A DNA stretch of 43,820 nt from Candidatus Brockarchaeota archaeon (GTDB lineage: Archaea > Thermoproteota > EX4484-205 > JAAOZP01): NCBI GenBank assembly GCA_017601225.1, contig JAFNIX010000016.1, forward strand, positions 1 to 43,820. Reading direction: 5' to 3'. Positions within the stretch are counted from its first letter, which is position 1; each line of letters begins with the position of its first letter. The notes beneath the pieces are model-generated. The model saw only the letters and a list, made by a program, of their open reading frames with translations, was not told the DNA's origin and did not search any database. The position numbers were made by a program, and so were the translations under genes. Of the stretch, positions 1 through 8,099 are shown one piece after another.

Positions 1-229
1 CTAAGCCTTGGTGGATTAATCCCCATCCTGACGGCTGCAAAAACCCGATTTTGCAAGCGGTTTGCGCACGGGCTTCCAGCATATCTGGGCTTCTATCGAA
101 CCTTAGATTCTCTAGAGGCAGATTTAAGCCAGATTGAAAGAGGCCACATAAAGACGCTTTTTTAAGCTTTAGGAGCAGTTTGCCCGCCGGGTGCTGAAAA
201 CCGTATGTGACACGCAGGCTAACAGCCTC
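1..229. other. Unassigned region downstream of cbf5
   Basis: I recognise no gene in this stretch at the window edge. It contains short palindromes (a GGATTAATCC motif near 13-22 and a CCAG-CATAT-CTGG hairpin near 77-89). On the plus strand there is a run of six T at about 160-165, which could end a plus-strand RNA coming from outside the window. I could not fold it into a tRNA, 5S rRNA, SRP RNA or RNase P RNA by eye. Confidence 0.3.
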
Positions 230-1229
230 TTAGCCGCCCCACATCTTAGGGTAGAGACCCCTATCCATCACAACCCTTTCCACTGAAACAACTATTCCGC
301 TCTTAGCCTGAAGAACCTCGTCTGAACTCATCGTGAGGGTTCCGAAGCCTACGCATTCCCCCTTCAGGGTTTTTATGCATACCACGTCGCCCTTGGAAAG
401 CGGGTGGTCTATTTTCGAAACTCCCCGTGAGGCAAGGGGGGCTCCGTGGGCGACCGCTGCCACCGCACTGTCCTTAATGTAGACCGAGGGGAAGCCTTTG
501 AAAGCTTCTTCAACAGGCTTTACAAGCCTTCTGATAAGAGACTCGTCGCCATTCTTAGAGTAGAGCTGCCAAGCAGCGTATAGCTCGAGAAGGGTTGTTG
601 AAGAATCCTCGTCTAGGAAACCGTCCCTGATCCTTCTAAGCTCAACCATGTGCGCACCCGTGCCCAGTAGCAGGCCCAGGTCGTGGAGAAGCTTCCTGAT
701 GTATGTTCCGGGTTCCGTGACGACTCTGAAGACAAACCTTCTGTCTGAAACATCCTCAACCGTAAACCTTACAATGATTCTCCGCCTCAGCGACCTTTTA
801 ACGGATGATTTCACCGGGGGCCGCTGGTATATTGGGCCGGTCATTTTCTCAACCCATTTTCGCAAAGCCTTCTCGTCGAAATCCCCGTGGATCTCGCATA
901 CTCCCACGTACTCTTTACTCATCATGTGTAGATACTCTATTGTTTTAGTGGCGTCGTTAAGGCATACGGGTAGGACGCCGGAGACGCCGGGATTTCCCCA
1001 TTGCTTCAAGGGTCCCAGCGTGCCCAGCCTTCTCAGCGTTGAGTATTCTTTTAACTGTCGAGGACACGTCGTGGCTCGACGGCCCTGGAGGTTTATCCAG
1101 GTTCACAACACCCAGCTGCAGAAGCCTAGAGATGCTTCTCTTATCAGGATGCTCCCCGTATTTCTCGTCGGTTTCACACTCCTCCTTCACAAGCGTCCGC
1201 AGCCTCATGAAGTCAACAAGCGTCCTCAA
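230..1229 (-). CDS. cbf5: tRNA/rRNA pseudouridine synthase Cbf5 (dyskerin homologue), gene interrupted by a 13-nt intron
   Basis: Cbf5 is the catalytic subunit of archaeal H/ACA ribonucleoproteins, converting uridine to pseudouridine in rRNA, and can modify tRNA U55. The N-terminal exon carries GVVNLDKPPGP and KAGHAGTL; the rest carries the TruB fold (GPIYQRPPVKS, GTYIRKLLHDLG, GTGAHMVELRR) and a C-terminal PUA domain (residues about 250-328). Read directly, the two halves lie in different frames. Removing nucleotides 994-1006 restores GTLDPGVSGVLPV, including the catalytic Asp at about residue 75, and gives one 328-residue protein, normal for archaeal Cbf5. It is last in the superoperon. The start at 1229 overlaps eL14 by 17 nt; a second Met at 1208 would avoid this. 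Without splicing it would look like a frameshifted pseudogene. Confidence 0.93.
994..1006 (-). other. Archaeal pre-mRNA intron with canonical bulge-helix-bulge in cbf5
   Basis: On the minus strand the intron is AAGCAAUGGGGAA. It sits in a canonical bulge-helix-bulge. The outer exon-exon helix is ACGCUGGGA paired with UCCCGGCGU (9 bp, one G-U), made from positions 1013-1021 and 984-992. The central 4-bp helix is CCCU with GGGG. The two 3-nt bulges are UGA and AAA, and an A-U pair closes a GCAA tetraloop. Cutting after the second base of each bulge, as the archaeal tRNA splicing endonuclease does, joins CTT-G to AT-CCC. This recreates the GAT codon of the catalytic aspartate and restores frame. 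Introns in crenarchaeal cbf5 genes are established; this one is very short. Confidence 0.9.
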
Positions 1230-1506
1230 CCTTCACGATCTCCCTCATGAAATCTTTCAAGCCGCTTTTCTCTATTGCAGCCATAACAGTCTCATCCTTA
1301 GAGTTCACCCTTATCCTTACGGTTTCAGCAAGAGGCATAAGGTGGAGGATGTTCTTCCTACCTCTTTTAACACCGTTCAACTCCTTCGGACCAGTTACGA
1401 GAACACTCGCATCGTCAACACTGCCTACTACAACGCATTTCTTCCCCCTGTCCCTGCCGCGGGTTATCACGCATATTCTTCCTGGCCGCAACACTTCCCT
1501 AGGCAT
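1213..1506 (-). CDS. rpl14e: Large-subunit ribosomal protein eL14
   Basis: This 97-residue protein matches archaeal eL14 in size and in its N-terminal KOW/SH3-type fold (GRICVITRGRDRGKKCVVVG, residues about 9-28), followed by the VLVTGPK segment and a basic NGVKRGRKNILHL stretch. It is a structural protein of the 50S subunit in archaea and eukaryotes and is absent from bacteria. It sits between cmk and cbf5, an order seen in many archaea. There are 6 nt between the end of cmk and its start, and its 3' end overlaps the proposed cbf5 start, so translation is probably coupled. Confidence 0.95.
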   Translation of the reverse strand: MPREVLRPGRICVITRGRDRGKKCVVVGSVDDASVLVTGPKELNGVKRGRKNILHLMPLAETVRIRVNSKDETVMAAIEKSGLKDFMREIVKVEDAC

Positions 1507-1512
1507 TTCCCA

Positions 1513-2076
1513 TCACCATTTCTCCTCCAAATAGGCTGACACGGCTAACTTAAGTATTCTACCGACCGAATCCTGGGAGAGGCTCCCGGTGTCGATAATG
1601 ATGTCGTAGATGCTTAAATCATCTATGTTAAACCCGTAGTACTCGACGAACCTTTTCCTCTCAGAATCCTCCCTAGTGAGCGTTTCAGAAACTACTTCCT
1701 CCAAAGGCCGTTTCTCTCTGGCGGCAATCCTCCTGCACCTTTCTTCGAAGGGAGCCTTCAAATATATTTTGAAGGATTCAACGTTCCTAGCGAACCATCC
1801 TGCGAGAAGACTGTCTAGAACAACCCCGCCTGAGTCGAGCAGCGAGAGAGTGACGCCGTCTATCTCCCTGTCGAAGTCAGGTGACTTCTTGCAGAGCTCT
1901 GAGAGCTGGGCGAGGGTCAACCCCTTCTTCTCAGCTATAGAACGGAACACTGAGCCTGTTGAAACATATCTAAGGTTGAACTCCCTCGCAATAGGAGCTG
2001 CGAAGGTCGATTTCCCAACCCCGTGTAGACCAGTTATTATTATTATCGGGTTCCTCGGCCGCCTCAACACCGTCAT
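1513..2076 (-). CDS. cmk: Cytidylate kinase (archaeal type)
   Basis: It phosphorylates CMP/dCMP to the diphosphate with ATP. The 187-residue protein has a P-loop GLHGVGKST at residues about 16-24, a substrate-side segment YVSTGSVFRSIAEKKGL, the lid-like arginine-rich RCRRIAAREKRP (about 113-124) and TREDSERKRFVEYYG (about 133-147), which is diagnostic of archaeal Cmk. The length is normal for archaeal forms. It follows the DUF106 gene by one nucleotide and precedes eL14, the standard archaeal neighbourhood. Adenylate kinase, a related enzyme often found near secY, is not in this operon, so this is the only NMP kinase visible here. Confidence 0.93.
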   Translation of the reverse strand: MTVLRRPRNPIIIITGLHGVGKSTFAAPIAREFNLRYVSTGSVFRSIAEKKGLTLAQLSELCKKSPDFDREIDGVTLSLLDSGGVVLDSLLAGWFARNVESFKIYLKAPFEERCRRIAAREKRPLEEVVSETLTREDSERKRFVEYYGFNIDDLSIYDIIIDTGSLSQDSVGRILKLAVSAYLEEKW

Positions 2077-2077
2077 C

Positions 2078-2527
2078 TCAACTACTCACCCCAAACGCTT
2101 TCCTGAAAACCTGAAGGAAGAAGGAGAGGGATATGAAGTACCAGAGGCCGTAGTTCAACTGTACTTCCTCGTTTCCACCGTATAGCGATGCTGAGAAACG
2201 GCCGGCCACATCCCCCATGGGCAGTGTGAACCATAGAAAGTAGAATGCTGAAAGCATGATGCCCATGTTAACCAGCATTGTTTTAAGCTGGAATGAGGAG
2301 ACCTCTTGCTCAACCTTAGACATGTAGACCTTCTGCTTGTCGAGCTTTTTAAGAAGCTTCTGATCCTTAAGCCTGATTGCGGCAGCACGCTCCAGCCTGT
2401 ATGCTTTCAACTCCTCAGTCTTCAACCTAATCCTTTCAGGGTGGAGGACGAATTTTAAAACCAAGTGGCCTAGGAGCGAGGCGGCTGCTGAAACAAGCGT
2501 AACCATGACTACCCCGCTAGCAGACAA
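2078..2527 (-). CDS. EMC3/TMCO1 (DUF106) family membrane insertase
   Basis: This 149-residue protein belongs to the archaeal DUF106 family, distantly related to YidC/Oxa1/Get1 and eukaryotic EMC3/TMCO1. It has an N-terminal TM segment (residues about 5-25), a charged coiled-coil (about 35-75, with ERAAAIRLKDQKLLKKLDKQ), then two TM segments (LVNMGIMLSAFYFLWF and YGLWYFISLSFFL). The family inserts membrane proteins co-translationally, which fits its place directly after secY. The proposed start is TTG, preceded at about 6 nt by a strong Shine-Dalgarno GGAGGTG. An ATG overlapping the same region is closed by an early stop. Confidence 0.88.
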   Translation of the reverse strand: MSASGVVMVTLVSAAASLLGHLVLKFVLHPERIRLKTEELKAYRLERAAAIRLKDQKLLKKLDKQKVYMSKVEQEVSSFQLKTMLVNMGIMLSAFYFLWFTLPMGDVAGRFSASLYGGNEEVQLNYGLWYFISLSFFLQVFRKAFGVSS

Positions 2528-2636
2528 TCATCTCACCTCCACGGTGAAGGGGTTTAAGCCGTTGGCAGCAGGATGCTCAACGTTACGCGCCATGTTTAAT
2601 CAACGGGAAAAACCGATGTTAAATAAATGTTTCTGG

Positions 2637-4043
2637 CTATTCACCCAGTATTCTAAGCAGGCCAGGATGGGTTTCAATAGTCTCCTCCATTATTAACTGG
2701 TAGTATTGTTGAATAATGTCTACCGCCAGCAGGACACCCATTCCTCCGCCTATGACGGCGAGAACATCCCCAACGCCTGCGATAAGCCCGATCGTTAAAC
2801 CACCCAGGAGCGCAACCGTGTTAATATAGGGGGCTATTTTACTCTCGATTACTCCCGGAGTGGATCTGAAGCCTCTTAGAAAAATGTCGGAGTCAACAAG
2901 CTGCGAGGAAACCGATTTAGCGTCCATGCCTGAAACGGAGAGCCAAACCATTGACAAGCCTAGGCTGAGGAGGGCTAGCAGCAGCACGTAGCCTACTGCG
3001 TGAAGAGGCTCCTGGGCGACATGCGTGATGCCCCTCGGAGGGTTCACCAGCCAAGCTAAGCCTGAAACAGGGACATAAGTGTTGTTAACCACTTCAACCC
3101 TGCCTATGAAGTCAGCCACGGGAGTGTTAGCAAGCCAGGTTCCACTCGCAACATTAGCCATCAGCTGTATGTTTGAAAAGATTGCAGCCGCAAGGATGAC
3201 CGGGATGTTTGAAACATAGAGCAGCCTGATGGGGAAGCCTCTGGAGAAGCCTCTGTAACGGCCGTGGGAAATCGGAACATTAATTCTAACGTTTTCAAGG
3301 TAGATGAGCACAAGTATGAAGACCACGGTTATGATCAGCTGGAAAAGCGTGGGAACCGCGGGAGCACCCCTGTAGAAAAAGTCGGCGAGAGGGCTTTGAA
3401 GAGTGAAAGCCTTTTGAAACAGGAAGAGCAGGACTCCCCACATGTGGCCGTCTGGCGCCGGGAGGGGGTTTAAGCAGCCCAGCCATATCTCCTTAGCGAC
3501 GCCGGCGAGGATGAACAGGCTTATTCCGCTGCCCAGGCCCCAGCCTTTTTGAAGAGTCTCATCCAGGAAGAGGAGGAGAATCGAGGCTATTGAAAGCTGC
3601 GCCACAGCTATTATTTGAGCGTTCAGACTCATTGTTCCGAGTGACCCGCTGAAAACAGTCGAGCCGGCTGAGAAAAGGATTAGCAGCAGTGTAGCCAGCT
3701 TCGTGGCAACCTGCAGCATCCTCCTGTCATACTCTGAACCAGGGTTGAAACTGATCAGGCCGGAGCCTGCTAAAAGCTGAACCACGAGGCTTCCTGTTAC
3801 AAGCGGCCCGATGCCAAGGTGGAGGAGCGAGCCCTGCTGCCCCCCTATTATGATCCTGTATGACGCCCACGGGTCAGCACCTTGGGCTGCAACCCCGTAG
3901 AGAGGAATATAGCCCATCACCAGGTAGAGCGCCAAGATAAGCCCCGTCCACATGAGTCTAGTCGTGAAGCCGACTTTTCTCGTAGGTGCCTCTATCTGGG
4001 GAATGTATGGCTCAATGCTCTCCATGGCCTCTAGGAAGCCCAT
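2637..4043 (-). CDS. secY: Protein translocase subunit SecY
   Basis: This is the channel-forming subunit of the Sec translocon (468 residues, about ten TM helices). Visible marks are the N-terminal amphipathic segment FLEAMESIEPYIPQIEAPT, the plug region after TM1 with YGVAAQGADPW, the lateral-gate helix GIGPLVTGSLVVQLLAGSG, the cytosolic loop NVRINVPISHGRYRGF, and the basic loop ending in GFRSTPGVIES. It overlaps the uL15 stop by one base, the usual uL15-secY coupling. SecE lies separately at 22738, and no SecG/Sec61-beta is seen in the window. Adenylate kinase, often next to secY, is absent. Confidence 0.97.
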   Translation of the reverse strand: MGFLEAMESIEPYIPQIEAPTRKVGFTTRLMWTGLILALYLVMGYIPLYGVAAQGADPWASYRIIIGGQQGSLLHLGIGPLVTGSLVVQLLAGSGLISFNPGSEYDRRMLQVATKLATLLLILFSAGSTVFSGSLGTMSLNAQIIAVAQLSIASILLLFLDETLQKGWGLGSGISLFILAGVAKEIWLGCLNPLPAPDGHMWGVLLFLFQKAFTLQSPLADFFYRGAPAVPTLFQLIITVVFILVLIYLENVRINVPISHGRYRGFSRGFPIRLLYVSNIPVILAAAIFSNIQLMANVASGTWLANTPVADFIGRVEVVNNTYVPVSGLAWLVNPPRGITHVAQEPLHAVGYVLLLALLSLGLSMVWLSVSGMDAKSVSSQLVDSDIFLRGFRSTPGVIESKIAPYINTVALLGGLTIGLIAGVGDVLAVIGGGMGVLLAVDIIQQYYQLIMEETIETHPGLLRILGE

Positions 4044-4462
4044 CAGGATTCACCGGGCTTAACAATCCTGCCGCCCTTAGCCTCTATCTTCATCCTCGCC
4101 TTCTCGCTGAAGGAGGCAACCTTAACCACGTAGGCCCCGGAAACACTTCCTGAACCCAGAAGCTTAGAATAGCCTAGTGCAGCAAGATCCAGTGTTTTCT
4201 CACCCTGTGAAGCCTGTCCGCGAATCCTCCTGTAAAGCTCATCAAGCTCCCCGACGTTTATCTTTCCCCCTTCAACCCTTGGAACCTTCCTTATGAAACC
4301 CTTCTCCTTCTCCTCCTTGTAGAACATTAGAAACTTGTGTCCCATGCTGCCAGCCCTTCCAACACCGCCCCGTGATCCTGATTTACGGTGCTGGCCCACC
4401 TGGCCCCATCCGTGGGTCCTGCTGCCCCGCATCTTCCTCACTTTTCTCAGCCTTGTCGGCAA
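4043..4462 (-). CDS. rpl15: Large-subunit ribosomal protein uL15
   Basis: This 139-residue 50S protein has the typical N-terminal Gly/Arg/His-rich extension (RKMRGSRTHGWGQVGQHRK, residues about 8-26) that threads into rRNA, the GGVGRAGSMGHK signature, and a C-terminal globular domain with LGYSKLLGSGSVSGAYVVKV. A 115-nt gap separates it from uL30. A TATA-like TTAAAA about 31 nt upstream of its ATG suggests a separate promoter for the uL15-secY segment. The stop overlaps the secY start. Confidence 0.96.
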   Translation of the reverse strand: MPTRLRKVRKMRGSRTHGWGQVGQHRKSGSRGGVGRAGSMGHKFLMFYKEEKEKGFIRKVPRVEGGKINVGELDELYRRIRGQASQGEKTLDLAALGYSKLLGSGSVSGAYVVKVASFSEKARMKIEAKGGRIVKPGES

Positions 4463-4489
4463 CTTTCCGGCGAGAAGAGCATTCTGGAC

Positions 4490-4497
4490 TTTTTAAC
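4490..4497 (-). promoter_or_regulatory. Putative internal promoter for uL15-secY
   Basis: In the 115-nt gap between uL30 and uL15 the minus strand reads GGGTTAAAAAG, whose centre lies about 31 nt before the uL15 ATG. This fits an archaeal TATA box for a nearly leaderless transcript. A second AT-rich element (GGTTTAAGAC) lies about 74 nt before the start. The gap is the longest one between same-strand ribosomal genes in this operon, which supports an internal start of transcription. Confidence 0.45.
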
Positions 4498-4577
4498 CCT
4501 TACCGTCTGGCCCACCGTAAGTCTTAAACCGGTTTTCCACCATTACTCCTGCCGATAAACGGTTTTTAAAAATACGC

Positions 4578-5069
4578 CTATATCATTCTCCGCAGGATCC
4601 AGCCTACTCTGTCTCCCCAGTCGCCCAGTATACCGCCCTTCTTAACAGGCTTCTTAACGCTTCTCTTAAACCCGCCTTTAGGCGGGGTTAGCCTGAAAAC
4701 AGGCTTAACAGGCTTAATGGCTTCAGCCGGGGAGCTGCTCCGCCAGACCGCTTCAACCAGCTCATCCAGCGTCCCGTACCCAGTGTATTTCGAAACATTC
4801 TCGTCGCTTAAACGCCTGTTTCCCGGAAGCCTGCCTCTTTTCAACAGGAGTAGGCGAAGCATGTTTTTATCCAGCCTCCCCCAAAAAACATAGTCCTTCG
4901 CTTTCCTCAACATGCCTTCAACAGGAGGAGTTAGCCTGACCAGCGTAGACGAGTTAACCCTGAGAAGCCTAAGCTTCCTCAACGTAGCTGAAACATCCTT
5001 AGTAACGTTGACGGAGCCCCTTACCCTGACTACTACCGCTAGCGGCGGAAGGTTTTCCTCAGCCTTCAA
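4578..5069 (-). CDS. rpl30: Large-subunit ribosomal protein uL30
   Basis: At 163 residues it is the long archaeal/eukaryotic form of uL30. The N-terminal ferredoxin-like core is visible as LAVVVRVRGSVNVTKDVSATLRKLRLLR, with further motifs KAKDYVFWGRLDKNMLRLLL and TGYGTLDELVEAV. The C-terminal half ends in a basic Lys/Pro-rich stretch with several FRLTPPKGGFKRS-like motifs. It overlaps uS5 by 11 nt and is the last gene before the internal promoter gap. Confidence 0.94.
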   Translation of the reverse strand: MKAEENLPPLAVVVRVRGSVNVTKDVSATLRKLRLLRVNSSTLVRLTPPVEGMLRKAKDYVFWGRLDKNMLRLLLLKRGRLPGNRRLSDENVSKYTGYGTLDELVEAVWRSSSPAEAIKPVKPVFRLTPPKGGFKRSVKKPVKKGGILGDWGDRVGWILRRMI

Positions 5070-5724
5070 CGCGAGCAGCCTCCGAAGCTAAAAAACTAGT
5101 CGTGTAAAGCCTTTTCAGAGCAACGTAGGCAGCGGTTACGAACGAGTGGCTGGTGGAGGTTGAGCCCTTAGTCTTGGACCACACGTCCCTTACTCCTGCA
5201 AGCCTTAAAAGAGGCTTCGCAGCGTCGCCAACAACCAGACCGAGGCCCTTGGGACCTGGGAAGAGAGCAATATAGACGCTCCCGGTCTTCCCGAATGTTT
5301 TGGAAGGTATTGAATGGGGCTCCCCGCATTTACACTCCCATGAGCCGCACCCCCTGGGCACAGGTATTATGTTCAGCCTAGCCTTCCTAGCGGCCTTCTC
5401 AATCGCATCCCTAACCTGCTTAGCCTTTGCTGAGCCTACGCCTACGTGACCATCCTCATCCCCCACTACCACTAGTGCCCTGAAACGAGTCTTCTCACCC
5501 GCGTCACTCTGCTTTTGAACAGGGCTCATCGATATTACTTCCTCCCTTATCTTGCGAAGAAGAAGGTCTACTGCCTCAGGCTCCCTTATTTTCAGACCCA
5601 TGTTGAAAACTTCTTCAATCGATGAAACCCTTCCCTCTTTAATCATTCTTATTAAAGGTGTCTCCACAGCGATCTCTCTGACTGCTTCCTCAGGCTCCCC
5701 AACTTCATCCTCAGCCATTTGCAA
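5059..5724 (-). CDS. rps5: Small-subunit ribosomal protein uS5
   Basis: uS5 (up to 221 residues) lines the mRNA entry tunnel and influences decoding fidelity. It shows the dsRBD-like S5 domain (RFRALVVVGDEDGHVGVGSAKAKQVRDAI, about residues 82-110), the archaeal cysteine-bearing segment RGCGSWECKCGEPHSIPS, and the C-terminal domain GLVVGDAAKPLLRLAGVRDVW with TKGSTSTSHSFVTAAYVAL. Two nearby Met codons are possible starts: 5724, overlapping uL18 by 14 nt, or 5718. Confidence 0.96.
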   Translation of the reverse strand: MQMAEDEVGEPEEAVREIAVETPLIRMIKEGRVSSIEEVFNMGLKIREPEAVDLLLRKIREEVISMSPVQKQSDAGEKTRFRALVVVGDEDGHVGVGSAKAKQVRDAIEKAARKARLNIIPVPRGCGSWECKCGEPHSIPSKTFGKTGSVYIALFPGPKGLGLVVGDAAKPLLRLAGVRDVWSKTKGSTSTSHSFVTAAYVALKRLYTTSFLASEAARVEG

Positions 5725-6286
5725 CAGCCTCCTTCAGCCTGCTTTTAACCTCCTCCATTATTCTCGGCATCTCCTCCACCTTCAAACCCGCTTTCACATA
5801 TCTTGAAAAACCTTCCCCTCCGGATTCCTTGAAGAAACGGGATATGTGCTCCCCCGCTATCCTGCTCTTATCCGGGAGCATCGACTGGTCAACCCTCACC
5901 TTGAAGCCCGCGTCCAGGAGCCCGCTGCAAGCAGCGTAAATCCTTCCACCCCTAGTCGGCTTATGGAGCCCCGCGTCCAGAATACCTTCTGAAACATTTT
6001 TCTTCAAACATCTTAGGCCAGCCAAGTATGCTGTCAAGTAGGCTGCGGGAGTATTGTTGAAGCTGAAGGGCCAGCCGAATCTTTTAAGCTCCTGGGAGAA
6101 GGCGGAAGCAACAATGAAGTCCCCAGTCGGCTTGCTTGAAACAACAGCTACGCGCACATGCTTGTTGGAAACCCTTACGACGACCCTGGGTAGGCCAGAT
6201 CTCAGAAGCCTCGTTCTCAGATAATAGTCTGTAAGACCCTTTCTGCGACGCTTAAACTTCACCCTGTAGGATGCTGACCTAGCCAT
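5711..6286 (-). CDS. rpl18: Large-subunit ribosomal protein uL18
   Basis: This 191-residue archaeal-type uL18 binds 5S rRNA in the central protuberance with uL5. Evidence includes the basic N-terminus YRVKFKRRRKGLTDYYLRTRLL, the strand motif RVVVRVSNKHVRVAVV, and YLAGLRCLKK, with a C-terminal extension typical of archaea/eukaryotes (KAGLKVEEMPRIMEEVKSRL). The ATG shares one base with the eL19 stop, indicating translational coupling, and the 3' end overlaps uS5. Confidence 0.96.
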   Translation of the reverse strand: MARSASYRVKFKRRRKGLTDYYLRTRLLRSGLPRVVVRVSNKHVRVAVVSSKPTGDFIVASAFSQELKRFGWPFSFNNTPAAYLTAYLAGLRCLKKNVSEGILDAGLHKPTRGGRIYAACSGLLDAGFKVRVDQSMLPDKSRIAGEHISRFFKESGGEGFSRYVKAGLKVEEMPRIMEEVKSRLKEAVANG

Positions 6287-6717
6287 TAAGCAGCCTCACC
6301 CCTCTCCTTAAGCGAAGCAATATAGTTCAACAAAACCCTCCTGCTGGAGAAAGCTCCACCCTTAACCATCAGGTAGAGCCTCCTGTAGAGGCTTCTTGAA
6401 ACAACCCCTTTTTCTCGAAGCTGTTTGAGAAGCCTTCTCTGAGCCCTGACTTTCTCAACCCATGTCACCGTCATCCGGGCGCCCTTCGCACCCTTCCTGC
6501 TTCCCGGGCCTCTTCTACCGCTTCTCTCCCTAGCCCTCCCCCTGCTCGGGGTTGAAGGAGGCCTCTCCCTTATCACGCCGCTTTTAATAAGCCTCCTGAC
6601 GTCAGCCCTTGTGACAGCATCCTCAACCTCTTCAATCCTAGCCGGGTCTATCCAGATTCTCGACTCCCCGACCTTCAGGATGTCTGCAGCCAGCCTCCTA
6701 ACAGTCTTAATGCTCAA
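6286..6717 (-). CDS. rpl19e: Large-subunit ribosomal protein eL19
   Basis: eL19 (143 residues) is specific to archaea and eukaryotes. The N-terminal SIKTVRRLAADILKVGESRIWIDP, the middle DVRRLIKSGVI, the long basic SRGRARERSGRRGPGSRKGA tract and the C-terminal KVRAQRRLLKQLREKG helix are characteristic. The neighbours eL32 (2 nt upstream) and uL18 (1-nt overlap) give the standard archaeal eL32-eL19-uL18 order. Confidence 0.97.
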   Translation of the reverse strand: MSIKTVRRLAADILKVGESRIWIDPARIEEVEDAVTRADVRRLIKSGVIRERPPSTPSRGRARERSGRRGPGSRKGAKGARMTVTWVEKVRAQRRLLKQLREKGVVSRSLYRRLYLMVKGGAFSSRRVLLNYIASLKERGEAA

Positions 6718-6719
6718 CC

Positions 6720-7133
6720 CTAACCCTCCTCAGCCTTCTCAATAACCTTCCTCTCATAGTTCGCGATGACGAAGCCCCTGGAGGAAGCCTCCTGGGCAAG
6801 AGCCTCCCTAAGCCTTCTTCCAAGCCTTGATGAGAATACGAGTATCTTACCCTCAGGGGAACCCGCTTTCTCCAAGTCGCGCCTAGAGGATATTAAGACT
6901 GGTTTTAACCCTGAGGGATGAAGACCCCTCGCCCGCCTCGGCGTGCCGTAACCGATGTTGACCGTCTTAGGCCAGCCCTTCACGCTAAGCCTCATCTTAC
7001 TGTCCTTCCCCCTTGGCCTACGCCAGTTTTCACTGAGCCTAGTATACCTCCAGCTCTCCTGCCTGGCGAACTCGGGCTTTGCTTCCTTCCGCCTCCTTCT
7101 CGCGGAGAGCAGCTTCTTGGCTTCAGCGGTCAT
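6720..7133 (-). CDS. rpl32e: Large-subunit ribosomal protein eL32
   Basis: eL32 is an archaeal/eukaryotic 50S protein. The core motifs are ARQESWRYTRLSENWRRPRG, SVKGWPKTVNIGYGTPRRARGLHPSG and KILVFSSRLGRRLREAL. I place the start at the ATG at 7133 (MTAEAKKLL), which lies 3 nt after the uL6 stop; an upstream codon at 7148 would overlap uL6 by 13 nt. About 137 residues, normal for archaea, with a short acidic C-terminus. Confidence 0.96.
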   Translation of the reverse strand: MTAEAKKLLSARRRRKEAKPEFARQESWRYTRLSENWRRPRGKDSKMRLSVKGWPKTVNIGYGTPRRARGLHPSGLKPVLISSRRDLEKAGSPEGKILVFSSRLGRRLREALAQEASSRGFVIANYERKVIEKAEEG

Positions 7134-7135
7134 CT

Positions 7136-7705
7136 TCACTTCCTCCATAATCCTTTCTCCACAATATATATGCCGTCAACGTACACCCTTGGATCCTTAT
7201 CCTTAATCTTTGTAGCTAGTTCAAACATTGCTGCAACCTGAGTAACCTCGTTCTTGTCAAGGCCCGTGACGGTGATGTCTTGGCCTGAAACCTGGATGTC
7301 AACGTTTGGAAAAGGGTTTTTGAAGAGCCTTGGAGACTTCTCGCCCATGAAATTATGTATGGAAACCGTTCCCGTAGCCTTGTCATACTTAACCGTTACG
7401 GGGAAATGAGAGTAGACGACCTTCAGCTTGACCACGTACCCGTGGAGAACACCTTCAATCATGTTCCTAATCAGCTTCGCAACAGTTCCAACCCTAGCCT
7501 TAAACCTCCTACCCTTGTTGAAGCTGAAAACATTAAGAACTTTCCCTTCGAGAGCAAGCTTCAAACCAGTGTGAGAGAAGTCTCTAGAAAGCTTCCCGAG
7601 AGGGCCTTCAACAGTCACCGTTGAATACTGGAGGCTTATTTTAACACCGTCAGGCACTTCCACGGTTGCAACATGCGTAGCCGACTCTAAAGCACTAGTA
7701 GACAT
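7136..7705 (-). CDS. rpl6: Large-subunit ribosomal protein uL6
   Basis: uL6 (189 residues) sits near the GTPase centre and sarcin-ricin loop. The two tandem uL6 folds are visible: the first has [20 protein letters not shown] and a [23 protein letters not shown] segment, the second has [27 protein letters not shown] and the [20 protein letters not shown] signature that ends with [15 protein letters not shown]. It overlaps the uS8 3' end by 11 nt. Confidence 0.96.
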   Translation of the reverse strand: MSTSALESATHVATVEVPDGVKISLQYSTVTVEGPLGKLSRDFSHTGLKLALEGKVLNVFSFNKGRRFKARVGTVAKLIRNMIEGVLHGYVVKLKVVYSHFPVTVKYDKATGTVSIHNFMGEKSPRLFKNPFPNVDIQVSGQDITVTGLDKNEVTQVAAMFELATKIKDKDPRVYVDGIYIVEKGLWRK

Positions 7706-8087
7706 ACGCGATCAACCTTCCTCCAATCTTCCTGCTCCTAGCCTCCGAATGCGTCATTAAACCCTGAGGCGTTGAAACGATTAGAAGCCCAACGTTGAAA
7801 GCCGGGAGAAACATTTTCTCAAACTTCTCAATATCCCGGTAGGATGCGGGAAACCTGGGCTTAATAGCCCTACACTTGTTAATCCTCCCCACAAGCTGAA
7901 CCCTGAAGAAGCCTGCCTTACCGTCATCTATAAACTCGAACTCGCCTATGTATCCGGATTGCTGAAGAATCTTGAGAACGTGGCCTATAAGGTTTGAAGC
8001 CGGGGAGATTATGCACTCCCTCTTCCTGCGTAGGTCAGCGTTTTGAAGAGCCGTCAACGCGTTTGCCAAAGGATCATTAAGAGTCAT
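7695..8087 (-). CDS. rps8: Small-subunit ribosomal protein uS8
   Basis: uS8 (130 residues) is a primary 16S rRNA binder of the central domain. It begins [20 protein letters not shown], has the middle strand [19 protein letters not shown], and ends with the family signature [20 protein letters not shown] followed by [11 protein letters not shown]. The C-terminal Tyr is conserved. It lies 12 nt downstream of uS14 and overlaps uL6. Confidence 0.97.
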   Translation of the reverse strand: MTLNDPLANALTALQNADLRRKRECIISPASNLIGHVLKILQQSGYIGEFEFIDDGKAGFFRVQLVGRINKCRAIKPRFPASYRDIEKFEKMFLPAFNVGLLIVSTPQGLMTHSEARSRKIGGRLIAYVY

Positions 8088-8099
8088 TCATGCAACACC

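Noticed and set aside
230..1229. cbf5 as a frameshifted pseudogene or an assembly error
   Set aside because: Removal of exactly the nucleotides predicted by a canonical bulge-helix-bulge restores the conserved catalytic motif and full length; a random frameshift would not create that structure.
648..1539. Plus-strand open frames across cbf5, eL14 and cmk
   Set aside because: They are shadows of well-supported minus-strand genes, with low-complexity, Ser/Pro/Leu-rich translations and no recognisable motifs.
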